Below, in pieces: positions 31,265 to 38,931 of a stretch of 39,184 bases of DNA. The DNA is from a virus. How positions within the stretch are numbered: the stretch's first letter is position 1; each line of letters starts with the position of its first letter. The translations under genes and the position numbers were made by a program. A model generated the notes under the pieces. It did no database searches, was not told where the DNA came from, and saw nothing but the letters and a program-made list of their open reading frames with translations. Location of the stretch: positions 1 through 39,184 of IMG/VR virus record IMGVR_UViG_3300033551_000018; one strand, given 5' to 3'.

Positions 31265-31623
31265 CCGCGCCGCGCCCGCCAGCGCTTGCGGCTCACCACC
31301 CCGCGCCCGAACACCCGCACCGCAGCCCAGTAGCCCCAGGCCGTCAGCCGCCAGGTCCACCGCCACAGCGGCCCCTCGGTCTTGGTCTTGGCGAGGATGC
31401 AGTCGCGAAACCCGGCGTCGGCCCGCCGACGCTCCTCCCGTGTCTCACAGAAGTGGTAGGTCACGTCATGCAGGTAGCAGCAGGCCAACACGGTGTCCCG
31501 GGCCAGGGTGCAGCCGTCAAAAGTAGTGACATCGTAAGGCGGCATGTGAGGCTTCTTGGCGGCTGCCTCGCGGGCCACCTCGCCCATCCATACCTGCGCC
31601 GCGTCGTGCAGGTGGGAGATCAT
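31261..31623 (-). CDS. Cys-rich protein with CCxxHD motif (phospholipase A2-like site)
   Basis: This encodes 120 residues. DGCTLARDT then CCYLHDVTY (C48, C49, H52, D53) and RRADAGFRDC (A68-D69, C75) resemble the CCxxHD catalytic signature of secreted phospholipase A2 and a group of bacterial and phage proteins with the same HDxxY...AD layout. The C-terminus has a Trp-rich segment (LWRWTWRLTAWGYWAAV) that could lie on or in the membrane. A phospholipase would suit lysis or DNA delivery. The ATG at 31623 lies 5 nt after a terminator T-run and has no SD, so the true start may be internal or depend on read-through. Enzyme activity is inferred. Confidence 0.6.
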   Translation of the reverse strand: MISHLHDAAQVWMGEVAREAAAKKPHMPPYDVTTFDGCTLARDTVLACCYLHDVTYHFCETREERRRADAGFRDCILAKTKTEGPLWRWTWRLTAWGYWAAVRVFGRGVVSRKRWRARRG

Positions 31624-31628
31624 GGGGC

Positions 31629-31654
31629 AAAAAGAGGCCGGTCGCGTCCCGGCC
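31629..31654 (-). terminator. Intrinsic terminator within the late operon
   Basis: On the minus strand a GGCCGG...CCGGCC stem (31636-31641 with 31649-31654, 7-nt loop) is followed by TCTTTTT (31629-31635). This is a standard Rho-independent terminator. It separates the 28-residue membrane gene from the CCxxHD gene and would reduce transcription of the membrane islet unless antitermination operates. Confidence 0.75.
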
Positions 31655-31720
31655 CTAGGAGGGAGGCTACCCGGCTCGAGCCTCGCGCGGATGCCGCCGG
31701 CCGGGCGCGGCGGGCATGGG
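31655..31720. other. Short non-coding gap
   Basis: Sixty-six bases with several GC-rich palindromes, including GGCTCGAGCC, and no gene. No promoter with a recognisable -10 was seen, so the genes downstream of the terminator seem to depend on read-through. Confidence 0.5.
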
Positions 31721-31807
31721 TTAGGGCTCGGGCCACGGATCGAGCACTTTGTTGATCAGGAACACGATCACCACCACAGCGGCAGCCAGGACCAGCAGCG
31801 TCAGCAT
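31721..31807 (-). CDS. 28-residue single-helix membrane microprotein
   Basis: The frame starts at the ATG at 31807, overlapping the upstream stop (TGATG), and encodes 28 residues. Residues 2-18 are fully hydrophobic (LTLLVLAAAVVVIVFLI), followed by NKVLDPWPEP. Small hydrophobic proteins with an (L/I)N...DP end occur in phage late operons beside virion genes. Its coupled start and terminator-bounded end support it being a real gene. It could be a pinholin-like or lysis-timing peptide, but this is inference from size and topology. Confidence 0.55.
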   Translation of the reverse strand: MLTLLVLAAAVVVIVFLINKVLDPWPEP

Positions 31808-32751
31808 CACCGCCCCATGGCCCACAGGGCCGCCGGGCTGCTCACCGCCTTGCGCTCGTAGCCATCCTGATGGCTGAGCTTCACCGACCGCTGGTCCGGG
31901 TGCGTCATGCAGTTGAGCGCCGGGTACTTTTTGGCCCCCTCGCCCTGCACATGCCCGACCTCGACGCTGCCGCAGCCCTCGGCGTAGCACAACTCCGAGC
32001 ACTGCATGTTGAAGCCCCCGCCGGGCTTGTGCATCGGCTTCCAGTCGTCGTAGCGGCTCGGCAGGTTGCCGGCCCACCAGCACACGTCCGCCCCCGGGTT
32101 GTCCCGCGCATAGTGCAGCCACCCGCGGGCGCTGATCTGCGAGAAGCCCTTGTTGCGCTCGGCCACCAGCTTCTTCCCATGCCGCTGCCGGATCGTCTGC
32201 TTGAGCGATGTCCCCTCGCCCACCTCGCAATCACACACGTACACCAGCGACGCCTTGAACTCGGTGAAGCTGTCCATCTTGCAGCGGACGATCTTGGCCC
32301 GCTGGATCACGAAGCCGATCTCCTCCTCCGCGTGGCCGTTGTTGAGGTAGACGCCGAGGTGGGTGTTGATGCCCTCGAAGGTACAGTCCAAGAACCTGAC
32401 ATTTTTAGGCATCTTGTAGTTATCGATGACGGACTGGTCGCCCGTCTTGAATACGCATTTATAGTAGTCGGTGTTGGCCTGGGCCGGCTTTAGTGTCTTG
32501 GTGTAGACCTTGCCCTCGAACACTACGCGCTTGCCGCTACCGACATCGCCGCCGATCCACTCGCCAGGGTTGCCCGGCCCTGGGTTAGGTGGCTCCGGTG
32601 GCTCAATGGCAGGGTCCGGCGGCTCGACAATGGGGTGCTCGGGATGGGGCTCGCCCTCGAGCATGGCCAGCAAGGCGTCCGCCTCGGAGTCGATTAAGGC
32701 GGCGAAGTCTTTGATGCTGTGCAGTCGCCGCTCAGCCTCGTCCTTATCCAT
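31807..32751 (-). CDS. Probable beta-helix virion protein with Pro-rich linker
   Basis: This encodes 314 residues. A short helical N-terminus (about 1-33) is followed by a Pro/Glu-rich linker (HPIVEPPDPAIEPPEPPNPG), then from about residue 65 a beta-rich domain with coil repeats like NVRFLDCTFEGINTHLGV and KIVRCKMDSF, typical of right-handed beta-helices. It has 10 or more cysteines, many in CxxC-like or paired positions, which is unusual for a cytosolic phage protein. Position between portal-linked small proteins and the membrane islet is unusual for a spike; a head or capsule-binding decoration protein is possible. Confidence 0.65.
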   Translation of the reverse strand: MDKDEAERRLHSIKDFAALIDSEADALLAMLEGEPHPEHPIVEPPDPAIEPPEPPNPGPGNPGEWIGGDVGSGKRVVFEGKVYTKTLKPAQANTDYYKCVFKTGDQSVIDNYKMPKNVRFLDCTFEGINTHLGVYLNNGHAEEEIGFVIQRAKIVRCKMDSFTEFKASLVYVCDCEVGEGTSLKQTIRQRHGKKLVAERNKGFSQISARGWLHYARDNPGADVCWWAGNLPSRYDDWKPMHKPGGGFNMQCSELCYAEGCGSVEVGHVQGEGAKKYPALNCMTHPDQRSVKLSHQDGYERKAVSSPAALWAMGR

Positions 32752-32987
32752 TACGCCGCCTCCTGCGGTGGAAACACCGTCTCGAATGTCCAGACCGGCA
32801 GATCGTTGCGAACCAAGTGCGGCTCGAGCGCCTTGGCCGATGCCGCTACCGCCTCGGCCGTCCGCCTGATCTCGACCAGCAGCTCCCGCTCATTGGGGTG
32901 GGATCGCTTGACCAGCATCTCGGCCATCCAGCGCAGATCGCCGCTCAAGTCACCGATCACCTGCGGATACGGGCGGGGCTGGCTCAT
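32751..32987 (-). CDS. Small unknown late protein
   Basis: This encodes 78 residues from the ATG at 32987, coupled to both neighbours (ATGA, TAATG). It is helical and charged (RWMAEMLVKRSHPNERELLV, then EIRRTAEAVAASAKALEPHL), probably a helical bundle or oligomeric assembly factor. There is no membrane segment, and no family is recognised. Confidence 0.6.
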   Translation of the reverse strand: MSQPRPYPQVIGDLSGDLRWMAEMLVKRSHPNERELLVEIRRTAEAVAASAKALEPHLVRNDLPVWTFETVFPPQEAA

Positions 32988-33262
32988 GCCGCCTCCTGCT
33001 TGGCCCGCTCGGCCTCCATCTCCTGCTCGTGCCCCAGCCGGAACCCGGCCAGCCGCGCCAGCAGGATCGCCCGCACATCGCCGACCGCCAGGTACTTCAG
33101 CCGCGCCGACTCCCGCTGCTCTGCCGTGTCGGCCAGCAGCGCCATGTCGGCAAACTGCCCGGCGAGGTCGTCCAGCGCCCAGCCCAGCTCAGGGTTCTCC
33201 TGGAGCTGCTCAGCGTACCGCAGCCGATCGAGGGGCCTGAGCCTGGCGGGGTCGATGCTCAC
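32984..33262 (-). CDS. Small helical late protein, unknown
   Basis: This encodes 92 residues from the GTG at 33262, overlapping the upstream stop (GTGA). The longer upstream frame is Arg/Gly/Ala-rich out-of-frame sequence and is rejected. The protein is Leu/Ala-rich and helical (DRLRYAEQLQENPELGWALD, LLADTAEQRESARLKY) with a Glu/Lys-rich C-terminus. It lies between a small portal-linked gene and another small gene and may be an assembly or DNA-packaging accessory. No family is recognised. Confidence 0.6.
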   Translation of the reverse strand: MSIDPARLRPLDRLRYAEQLQENPELGWALDDLAGQFADMALLADTAEQRESARLKYLAVGDVRAILLARLAGFRLGHEQEMEAERAKQEAA

Positions 33263-33474
33263 CGCTCGCACGCCTCGGCCGTGCCCCGGGCGTGGTCCTC
33301 CGCGAAGTCCTGCTCCAGCTTGCGCAGCCGCCGTAGCGTCGCGTTGGCTCCCCGCCGCGCCAGCTCCCGCGCCAAGTCGGGGCACGGCAGTGGCCAAGGG
33401 CTGGCAGCCACCTCGCGCCGGATCAGCGGCGGCAAGGCGTCGTAAGCCTCGAGGTCAGGGCTAGCGCTTGACAT
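33259..33474 (-). CDS. Small unknown protein overlapping the portal gene end (DUF6525-like pattern)
   Basis: This encodes 71 residues from the ATG at 33474, overlapping the portal stop by 14 nt. The sequence YDALPPLIRREVAAS followed by a helical, Arg-rich C-terminal half resembles short phage and alphaproteobacterial proteins with a YDxLPxxIRR core (DUF6525-like). Function is unknown. It is basic and helical, so contact with nucleic acid is possible. The assignment is tentative. Confidence 0.55.
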   Translation of the reverse strand: MSSASPDLEAYDALPPLIRREVAASPWPLPCPDLARELARRGANATLRRLRKLEQDFAEDHARGTAEACER

Positions 33475-35590
33475 TAGGGATCTTGCCCTGGCCCTGCCGC
33501 GCCTGCTTGTCGATGGCGTAGCGCTCGAGTGCCGCCTCGCTGGCCAGCTCGATCCGCCCCAGCCGCTCCTGTGAGTTGATCTTGGCCATGGTGGCTTGCA
33601 GATCCATCCAGCTCTTCTGTTGCTTGGCCACGGCGTCGGCCTGGAGCTTCTGGGCGTCGATCGCCAGGCCGGACTGCAGCTTGGCCCCTTGTAGCTGCAT
33701 GTCGGCCTGCGCCTTCTGGCCCTGGATCTGCAACTTGCCCTGCGCCTCGATCATCTTGGGATCGGGCGGCGGCTCCTGTTGCTGCGCCATAGCCTTCTTG
33801 ACCTCATCCTCAGTCGAGTAGTAGCGCCCGGCGCCCAGCCCCTTGAACTCGGCCACGGCGTTCTGGATCAGCAGCGCCGTCTTGTCCGGCGTGGTCAGCG
33901 TGTTGTAGGGCGGCGGGGCTCCGAGCAACTGAGCAGTGAGGCCGATAAGCTCACGATACGCGCCTCTGCGTTCTTCCGCCGCCATCGCCCCCAAGCCCAC
34001 GCGAGCCCTGACACCAAAAGCTGGATCAAGAGCCCGAGGATCAACGGTCTGATACTTGCCATCCTCGCCCACCACCGCTCTGGGTGCCTCGCCCACCATC
34101 AGGCGCAGGAGCTTGGAGAACGCCGGCCGGAGCCCGAGCTCGGCGATGGTGCGGGTGGTCAGTTTGATAGCCCTCTGTGCCGCCGCCTGCGCACCGGCCA
34201 CCGCCACAGCCGCCACCGAGGTGAGGCTGTCGGGCTGCAGCCCCTGCGCCGCCCGGCCAGCGCCAATCCGTTGCTCAGTAAGAGTGTCCAGATATTGTAA
34301 TACCGGCAAAGTTTCTCCGGCCGTCGGAGGCGGCGCAAACCAGCGAACGCTATTAGGTGTGCGCTCATCCACCACCTTCATCTTGCGCCATGTCTGCAAC
34401 GATGCCCAATTGACAGTGCCACTCGCGAGCATCATGGGATTGTTGACGGTATCGACATTGTCGATCAGCCCACGCATCAATTTGGTCTTGGTCTCCTGCA
34501 GGTCCGTCACGAGGTCTGCGATGGATAGTCCCTGAATGGTCTGGGGGGATCGTCGGTAGGGGAAGAGCACATAGGGCTGATCGTCGTGAGCACTCCGCTG
34601 CTCTGCTCGAAGCACTGTCTTATCGTCACCGGCGGCGATGACCTTCCAGCGTTCAAGCAAGCCATCGCCATTAGCGTCCAACAACACATAAACCTCGTAG
34701 AGGGTGACAGGCTGTAGAGCCCAGCTCCCATAGTCTTTAGGCGTCTGCCGGCTCTCATCTGTCTGGCTTGCACGTTCGTCGTCGGCAGTATCGTCATAAC
34801 CCTGGATGTCCTCTAGCTCGTCCAGCTCGAGGCCCATGCTGCGCAGGTCGGCCATCCGCACGGTGCTCTTCTGGCCGATGCATAGCGCGGCGTCGGGGTC
34901 GGAGGTGCTGGTGCAGATGATCTCACCGGGGAATGGCGCATCAATTCTTAGCTCTGCTTCTACATAATACCGCCTTACTTGCCCAACACTGTGCGCCACA
35001 TACGACACTGGCTCGCCCGTCACCGGGTCCTGCGCCTCGGCCTGGATGTCCTCCCGCTCGAGCACGGCATAGCCCGGCGTCTGCTCGTACTGGTCCAGCT
35101 CCTCAGGCTGGCCCGCCACCTCCTGCTCTTCCATGCAGAGCTTCTCGTGGCGGTAGACCTTCAGGCAGCCTAGACGCCCCACCGCAGCATGCATAACCGC
35201 ATCATATAAACTCTGCCACCCGCCACCCTCCCACCAAATGCTAATAGCAAGTAATGTTGCAGCCTTCGTCTGGCCTGCCTTTGCCGGATCATTGCTATAG
35301 TATTCGACCGGCTCTTCTGATCCCGCCAACTGCTCCATGATTTCCGGTAGCAGTTGCTGCACGGCATCACGAACTTCCGCATAAACCGTGCTGTCGCCAC
35401 CGGGCTCCGGCTTCGTGTCAACGTGGCCCCTGTAGCGCTTCCAGCCGTCATCACGGGCGCCCCGCCAGTTGGCGTCCGCATAACGCTCGGCGTCCTCGAT
35501 CAGCTCCTCAACCGACTGCTGGAACTCGTCCTCGCTGAGCGGGCGCGGGGCGTCGGGACGGCCACCGTTGGGGCGGAACTTGACGGTCAC
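33461..35590 (-). CDS. Portal protein
   Basis: This encodes 709 residues from the GTG at 35590, with GAGGG upstream. The layout is that of large podovirus portals (P22/SU10-like): an N-terminal region with AVQQLLPEIMEQLAGSEEPV (about 77-97), a central wing with LYEVYVLLDANGDGLLERWK (a DxNGDGxxE loop common in portals), PYRRSPQTIQGLSIADLVTD and NVDTVNNPMML, then the clip and stem. The C-terminal 130 residues are a long Gln/Ala/Lys coiled coil (GKLQIQGQKAQADMQLQG) forming the barrel that reaches into the capsid. It makes the dodecameric ring for packaging and tail attachment. GC content dips around 34,250-35,000. Confidence 0.88.
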   Translation of the reverse strand: MTVKFRPNGGRPDAPRPLSEDEFQQSVEELIEDAERYADANWRGARDDGWKRYRGHVDTKPEPGGDSTVYAEVRDAVQQLLPEIMEQLAGSEEPVEYYSNDPAKAGQTKAATLLAISIWWEGGGWQSLYDAVMHAAVGRLGCLKVYRHEKLCMEEQEVAGQPEELDQYEQTPGYAVLEREDIQAEAQDPVTGEPVSYVAHSVGQVRRYYVEAELRIDAPFPGEIICTSTSDPDAALCIGQKSTVRMADLRSMGLELDELEDIQGYDDTADDERASQTDESRQTPKDYGSWALQPVTLYEVYVLLDANGDGLLERWKVIAAGDDKTVLRAEQRSAHDDQPYVLFPYRRSPQTIQGLSIADLVTDLQETKTKLMRGLIDNVDTVNNPMMLASGTVNWASLQTWRKMKVVDERTPNSVRWFAPPPTAGETLPVLQYLDTLTEQRIGAGRAAQGLQPDSLTSVAAVAVAGAQAAAQRAIKLTTRTIAELGLRPAFSKLLRLMVGEAPRAVVGEDGKYQTVDPRALDPAFGVRARVGLGAMAAEERRGAYRELIGLTAQLLGAPPPYNTLTTPDKTALLIQNAVAEFKGLGAGRYYSTEDEVKKAMAQQQEPPPDPKMIEAQGKLQIQGQKAQADMQLQGAKLQSGLAIDAQKLQADAVAKQQKSWMDLQATMAKINSQERLGRIELASEAALERYAIDKQARQGQGKIPNVKR

Positions 35591-35593
35591 GGG

Positions 35594-36703
35594 CTAGCCC
35601 TCGGCTTCGACCGGGGCGCTGTCCTCCGGCAGTTGTGCCGCCCGATGCCCGGCCATGTACTGCCGCCAGTTGGCCCGCAGCCGCCGCTGCGCGTAGAGCA
35701 GCGCCTGCTGCAGCGTGCCGTGGTCGGGCGGATCGGAGCCGAAGGCGCCCAGTCCGGTCTCGATCATCTGATCCGCAACGTAGCTGTGCTTGATCTTGCC
35801 CGCTGAGTTACGGCTTGGGTCGGGGTCCGCCTCGTCGGTTGGCTGCCGAAAAGGGGCCTGGCGCGCGACCGCCTCGCCCTCCTTGGCCAGCTTCTCCTCC
35901 TGCGCCTCCCGCTGCTGCTCGGCCGAGGGGCCATAGGTGCCCCTGGCCGCAGCGTCGTGATCGGCAAACTCCACCGGCTGTGGCTCATGCCACTGCTGGC
36001 TGGGCTCCGGCCCCGGCTCGGGCGACGGGCTAGGCGCCGAGCTGGCGGGATCGAGGGGGCCGGGCCACGGCGCGCCCATATGGTGGCGCTGACCCTTCTC
36101 AGCCGGGATCGCCGGCGGCGCCCCCTCGCCAGGGCCACCATACTCGCCGTCGAAGAACCGCTTACCCAAGTCCACGCCGCCCTGCGGGGCATCGATCGCC
36201 CGCACCACCGCGACGGGCTCCTCCTCGATGTTGCGCCCCACCCCCAGCATAGCCGGGTTGTCGCGCCACTGCTCCTCGACCTGGCGCTCAACCTCCTCCT
36301 CGCGGCTGAAGCCCTCGACCTCGGGTGCCCCACCGCGAGCGCGACGAAAGGCATCCAGGCTCTGCTGCTGGTGCTCCTCGATGCTCTCCGGCAACAGCGT
36401 CTCGCCCGTCTCGGGGTCGAGCCGCGTCCGCTCGCGGGCCTTCTCCTCGTCGATCTCCGGGTTGAGCCCGTCCGGCTTGGACTGCTTGCGCTTGAGCTCC
36501 TCCCCCTCGTCCTCCGGCCCCGGATCGGGGCTGGGCGTCAAGAGCTTGGTATGGTCCTGCACCCCATAGTCGGCTTTCTGGTCGTCGGGACGCCCCTCTT
36601 CCTTGCCACTCCTCCAGTCGGCCTTGGCCTCCTGCCTGGCGCGCTTGGCCTCCTCCAGCCCCGCCTTCCAGTCATCCTGCTGCGCCTTGGACTTCCGAGC
36701 CAT
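35594..36703 (-). CDS. Charged, Pro-rich late protein, unknown (possible packaging or portal-linked factor)
   Basis: This encodes 369 residues from the ATG at 36703, preferred to the GTG at 36712 because GGTGG then serves as SD. It is extremely rich in Glu, Pro, Gln, Arg and Lys and largely disordered, with a lysine/arginine-rich N-terminus (KAGLEEAKRARQEAKADWRS) and Pro/Ser linkers (SSAPSPSPEPGPEPS). It overlaps the RNase H-like gene by 32 nt and precedes the portal by 3 nt. A scaffold-like or DNA-packaging accessory role fits the position, but nothing identifies it. Confidence 0.6.
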   Translation of the reverse strand: MARKSKAQQDDWKAGLEEAKRARQEAKADWRSGKEEGRPDDQKADYGVQDHTKLLTPSPDPGPEDEGEELKRKQSKPDGLNPEIDEEKARERTRLDPETGETLLPESIEEHQQQSLDAFRRARGGAPEVEGFSREEEVERQVEEQWRDNPAMLGVGRNIEEEPVAVVRAIDAPQGGVDLGKRFFDGEYGGPGEGAPPAIPAEKGQRHHMGAPWPGPLDPASSAPSPSPEPGPEPSQQWHEPQPVEFADHDAAARGTYGPSAEQQREAQEEKLAKEGEAVARQAPFRQPTDEADPDPSRNSAGKIKHSYVADQMIETGLGAFGSDPPDHGTLQQALLYAQRRLRANWRQYMAGHRAAQLPEDSAPVEAEG

Positions 36704-37262
36704 CGCTGCCACCCCGCGCCAAAACCTGGCTTGACAAATCTCGGGCTAGCGTAGCGAGCGAAAGAGCAAGTGCCAAGTCATCATGTCCTCTTCTAGCTTG
36801 AATAGAAAGGCCACCCCTGCGAGTGAAACTCGCGGTAAGCTCACCCAGCTCTGCTTTCAACTCGTCCCGATTATAGCACCACGGCGCCACCGAAATCTCC
36901 CGGGCATGCACGAGACCCAACAGCCGGCCGAGCATGTGGACTTTGCCGACCGAGATGGCGCGAAGCGGACGGCCGCGACCGGAGCCGTCGCGGATCAATC
37001 GCGGCCCGGCGTTGCCGCCACCGATGATGGTATTGACCACCGGCAGCCCGGCAGCCCGCAGCAGCTCGAGCAGCCCAAGCCCCATGCCGGTGCCGTCCAC
37101 CGCCACCAGATCGAGCCGGGCCATCAGCGGCTCGAGGATCGCCGCCTGCGCCTGGAAGGCCGCGGATGGGAGAATGTGCGCCTCCGTCACCACGGACTTG
37201 TCCATGACGACGAGGGCGGTCCTGTCCGTGTAGCGCCCGATGTCGAGGCCGGCGCACAACAT
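36672..37262 (-). CDS. RNase H-like terminase nuclease domain encoded as a separate protein
   Basis: This encodes 196 residues from the ATG at 37262. It has the order of acidic motifs of large-terminase nucleases: AGLDIGRYTDRTALVV (D7, D13), DLVAVDGTGMGLGLLELL (D56) and RGHDDLALALSLA (D161, D162). These are the RuvC/RNase H-fold metal ligands that cut concatemeric DNA during packaging. In most phages this domain is the C-terminal third of one TerL polypeptide; here it is separate, and the ATPase part ends at 38925 upstream with four genes between. It may act in trans with that ATPase. A recombination nuclease of the same fold is the alternative. Confidence 0.75.
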   Translation of the reverse strand: MLCAGLDIGRYTDRTALVVMDKSVVTEAHILPSAAFQAQAAILEPLMARLDLVAVDGTGMGLGLLELLRAAGLPVVNTIIGGGNAGPRLIRDGSGRGRPLRAISVGKVHMLGRLLGLVHAREISVAPWCYNRDELKAELGELTASFTRRGGLSIQARRGHDDLALALSLATLARDLSSQVLARGGSDGSEVQGAAG

Positions 37263-37546
37263 CAGGGCGGTGGCTCAGGTAACGGGCGCCAATGCGTCAC
37301 CACCCGGATGGTACAGCGATCCTCCTCCTCCACCAGATCGCCGTCGTCCTCGTGCCAGGTCTGCCAGCCCTCCTCACCAGCCCGGCCGGTTGGCCCCCAC
37401 ATGGCGTTAGGGACGCGGAAGCCATGCTCTCGCTTCTCCTCGCCATCGACAACGAGCGCAATCCACGTCTTGGCGATCACCCGCAGCCACAGATCAACTA
37501 TCGTCCCATCCTTGGGCGCGGTGGCGATCGGCTGCCAGTCACTCAC
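37262..37546 (-). CDS. DUF551-like protein
   Basis: This encodes 94 residues from the GTG at 37546, overlapping the previous stop (GTGA). The start WQPIATAPKDGTIVDLWLRV and end VVTHWRPLPEPPP match the DUF551 signature (W.PI.TAP.DG...; HW.PLP.PP) found in many phages and prophages. DUF551 function is unknown. Here it is embedded in the packaging region. The family call is based on both end motifs and the length. Confidence 0.8.
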   Translation of the reverse strand: MSDWQPIATAPKDGTIVDLWLRVIAKTWIALVVDGEEKREHGFRVPNAMWGPTGRAGEEGWQTWHEDDGDLVEEEDRCTIRVVTHWRPLPEPPP

Positions 37547-38007
37547 CCCGCTGCCGTCTCCATGATAATAGGAGGCGAGTAGAACATGCCGGGCTGCGGC
37601 AGCTTCTGCGGCGTGCCTTGCTCCAGCCGCGGCACCGCCATCAGCGCCACGATCAGCGCTGCGAGCGCCTCGCGGGTGGGCACGATCCAGGTTCGCACGT
37701 CGGTGCTGGCCAGCCGATCGCCCTGTGGATAAGCCGGCCTGATGATGTAGCCATTCTCTACCGTGTGGATAAAGAGATTGGGGAATGTAGGACGGACTGG
37801 CAACTTGGGTGGCTCGGCGGGATGGGTGCTCGGCGAGATGCCATCGTCCGTCTCGGATGCCAGCCTTGGATCAAGCGGCTCATAGGCCGCCTCGTCCCGC
37901 CCGTTGCCGGCCAAGTCCACGTTGGGCGCTGCCGCCTTGACCACCCGCGGCGACTTGTCCTTCGCCCCTCGCGGACGGCCGCGAGGCTTGGCCTTCGTCT
38001 CTTCCAT
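37543..38007 (-). CDS. AT-hook-like basic protein, unknown
   Basis: This encodes 154 residues. The ATG at 38007 is chosen for its GGAG 6 nt upstream and because a longer frame would overlap the previous gene heavily. The N-terminus KAKPRGRPRGAKDKSP contains the RGRP core of an AT-hook, a minor-groove DNA-binding motif. The rest is Pro-rich with a hydrophobic helix-like stretch (REALAALIVALMAVPRL). In the packaging gene block it may bind DNA for packaging, but no terminase small-subunit motif is visible. Confidence 0.6.
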   Translation of the reverse strand: MEETKAKPRGRPRGAKDKSPRVVKAAAPNVDLAGNGRDEAAYEPLDPRLASETDDGISPSTHPAEPPKLPVRPTFPNLFIHTVENGYIIRPAYPQGDRLASTDVRTWIVPTREALAALIVALMAVPRLEQGTPQKLPQPGMFYSPPIIMETAAG

Positions 38008-38017
38008 CGACTTCTCC

Positions 38018-38716
38018 TCAGGCTCGATACTCGGGGAGCGAGATCCACGGGTCGGGCGCGCCTGCTTCTCCCATGTGCGCAACTGCTGCGACCGCCAGCG
38101 CGACATCATCTTGCGTGCTTGTGTCGGTGACGTAGGTGTCTGGCTCATCCTTGGGTGGCCTCTCCTGGGCGCTGGCCAGGGCCGCCCTGATCTGGGTGCC
38201 CCGCCATATCCTCGGGTCGTCGGTGGCCGGCTCGAGTGGCTGCAATACTCCGGGGCGGGCCATCAACACGCGCAGCTCTGAAAAAAGTGTTATCCGGCCG
38301 ATTTTCCAACTCTCCACATCGGGCATCAGCCGACCGTGCGTCGTGACCATGATGTACCGATCCGGCGTCAGCTTCTCGCCCATGAGCGCATGCGCGGTCT
38401 GCTGCCGGGTCTGGTCGATGACCAGGATCGCCTTGCCCAGCCCTTCGGCCGCGCGATCGGTAGCGCGGTCCATGATGCGCGCCAGCCGGTCCATCACCAC
38501 CGTGGCGTTGCCCGGCAGCACCTCCACCAGCTCGAGGGCGAGACCGGTGAGCACCATGCGGCCGGACTGGTGGGTATGCTCGCTGCCGGCCACGACCAGC
38601 ACGTTAGGGCGCAGGACGTCGCCGAGCCGGCAAGCCACCGTCACGCCGAGCTTGGTGTGTGCCACCCTGCGCGGCGCGTCCCGATCCCACGGCATGATAG
38701 GGCGAGCGTAGTTCAC
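38018..38716 (-). CDS. Second RNase H-like, terminase-nuclease-related protein (degenerate)
   Basis: This encodes 232 residues from the GTG at 38716, coupled to the RHH gene stop (GTGA). GKAILVIDQTRQQTAHALMG (D101) aligns with the D56 motif of the protein at 36672-37262, and STQDDVALAVAAVAH (D203, D204) with its DDLALALSLA motif. The helix-strand spacing fits the terminase nuclease fold. However the first GxDxG motif is absent, so catalysis may be lost or differently organised. It may be a regulatory paralog of the terminase nuclease. The fold call is inference from motif spacing. Confidence 0.5.
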   Translation of the reverse strand: MNYARPIMPWDRDAPRRVAHTKLGVTVACRLGDVLRPNVLVVAGSEHTHQSGRMVLTGLALELVEVLPGNATVVMDRLARIMDRATDRAAEGLGKAILVIDQTRQQTAHALMGEKLTPDRYIMVTTHGRLMPDVESWKIGRITLFSELRVLMARPGVLQPLEPATDDPRIWRGTQIRAALASAQERPPKDEPDTYVTDTSTQDDVALAVAAVAHMGEAGAPDPWISLPEYRA

Positions 38717-38931
38717 CGGCCGAGCCCCTTGCGTAGTAGCTCCAGGGCCAGGCTCTCCACCGTCCTACCATTCAGCCGGGCGCCTGCCCGCAGGCGCTCC
38801 AGCATGCCGTCATCCAGCCGCACGGTGAGGTAGGCGGCAGGCTTGGTGACAGCCGGCTGGCCCGTGGCCAGCACGTCGCGCACCAGCGGCAGCCACTCGA
38901 GCGGCGCATCGTCAGGGATCGGGCTCACCAT
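38713..38931 (-). CDS. Ribbon-helix-helix DNA-binding protein
   Basis: This encodes 72 residues from the ATG at 38931, overlapping the terminase stop by 7 nt. AYLTVRLDDGMLERLRAG followed by LNGRTVESLALELLRKGL is a ribbon-helix-helix fold of the MetJ/Arc/CopG class: beta strand, then two helices. The N-terminal 20 residues include APLEWLP, a peptide also present at the C-terminal end of the terminase fragment just upstream. It may regulate the late operon or bind DNA in packaging. Its position immediately after the truncated terminase is unusual. Confidence 0.75.
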   Translation of the reverse strand: MVSPIPDDAPLEWLPLVRDVLATGQPAVTKPAAYLTVRLDDGMLERLRAGARLNGRTVESLALELLRKGLGR

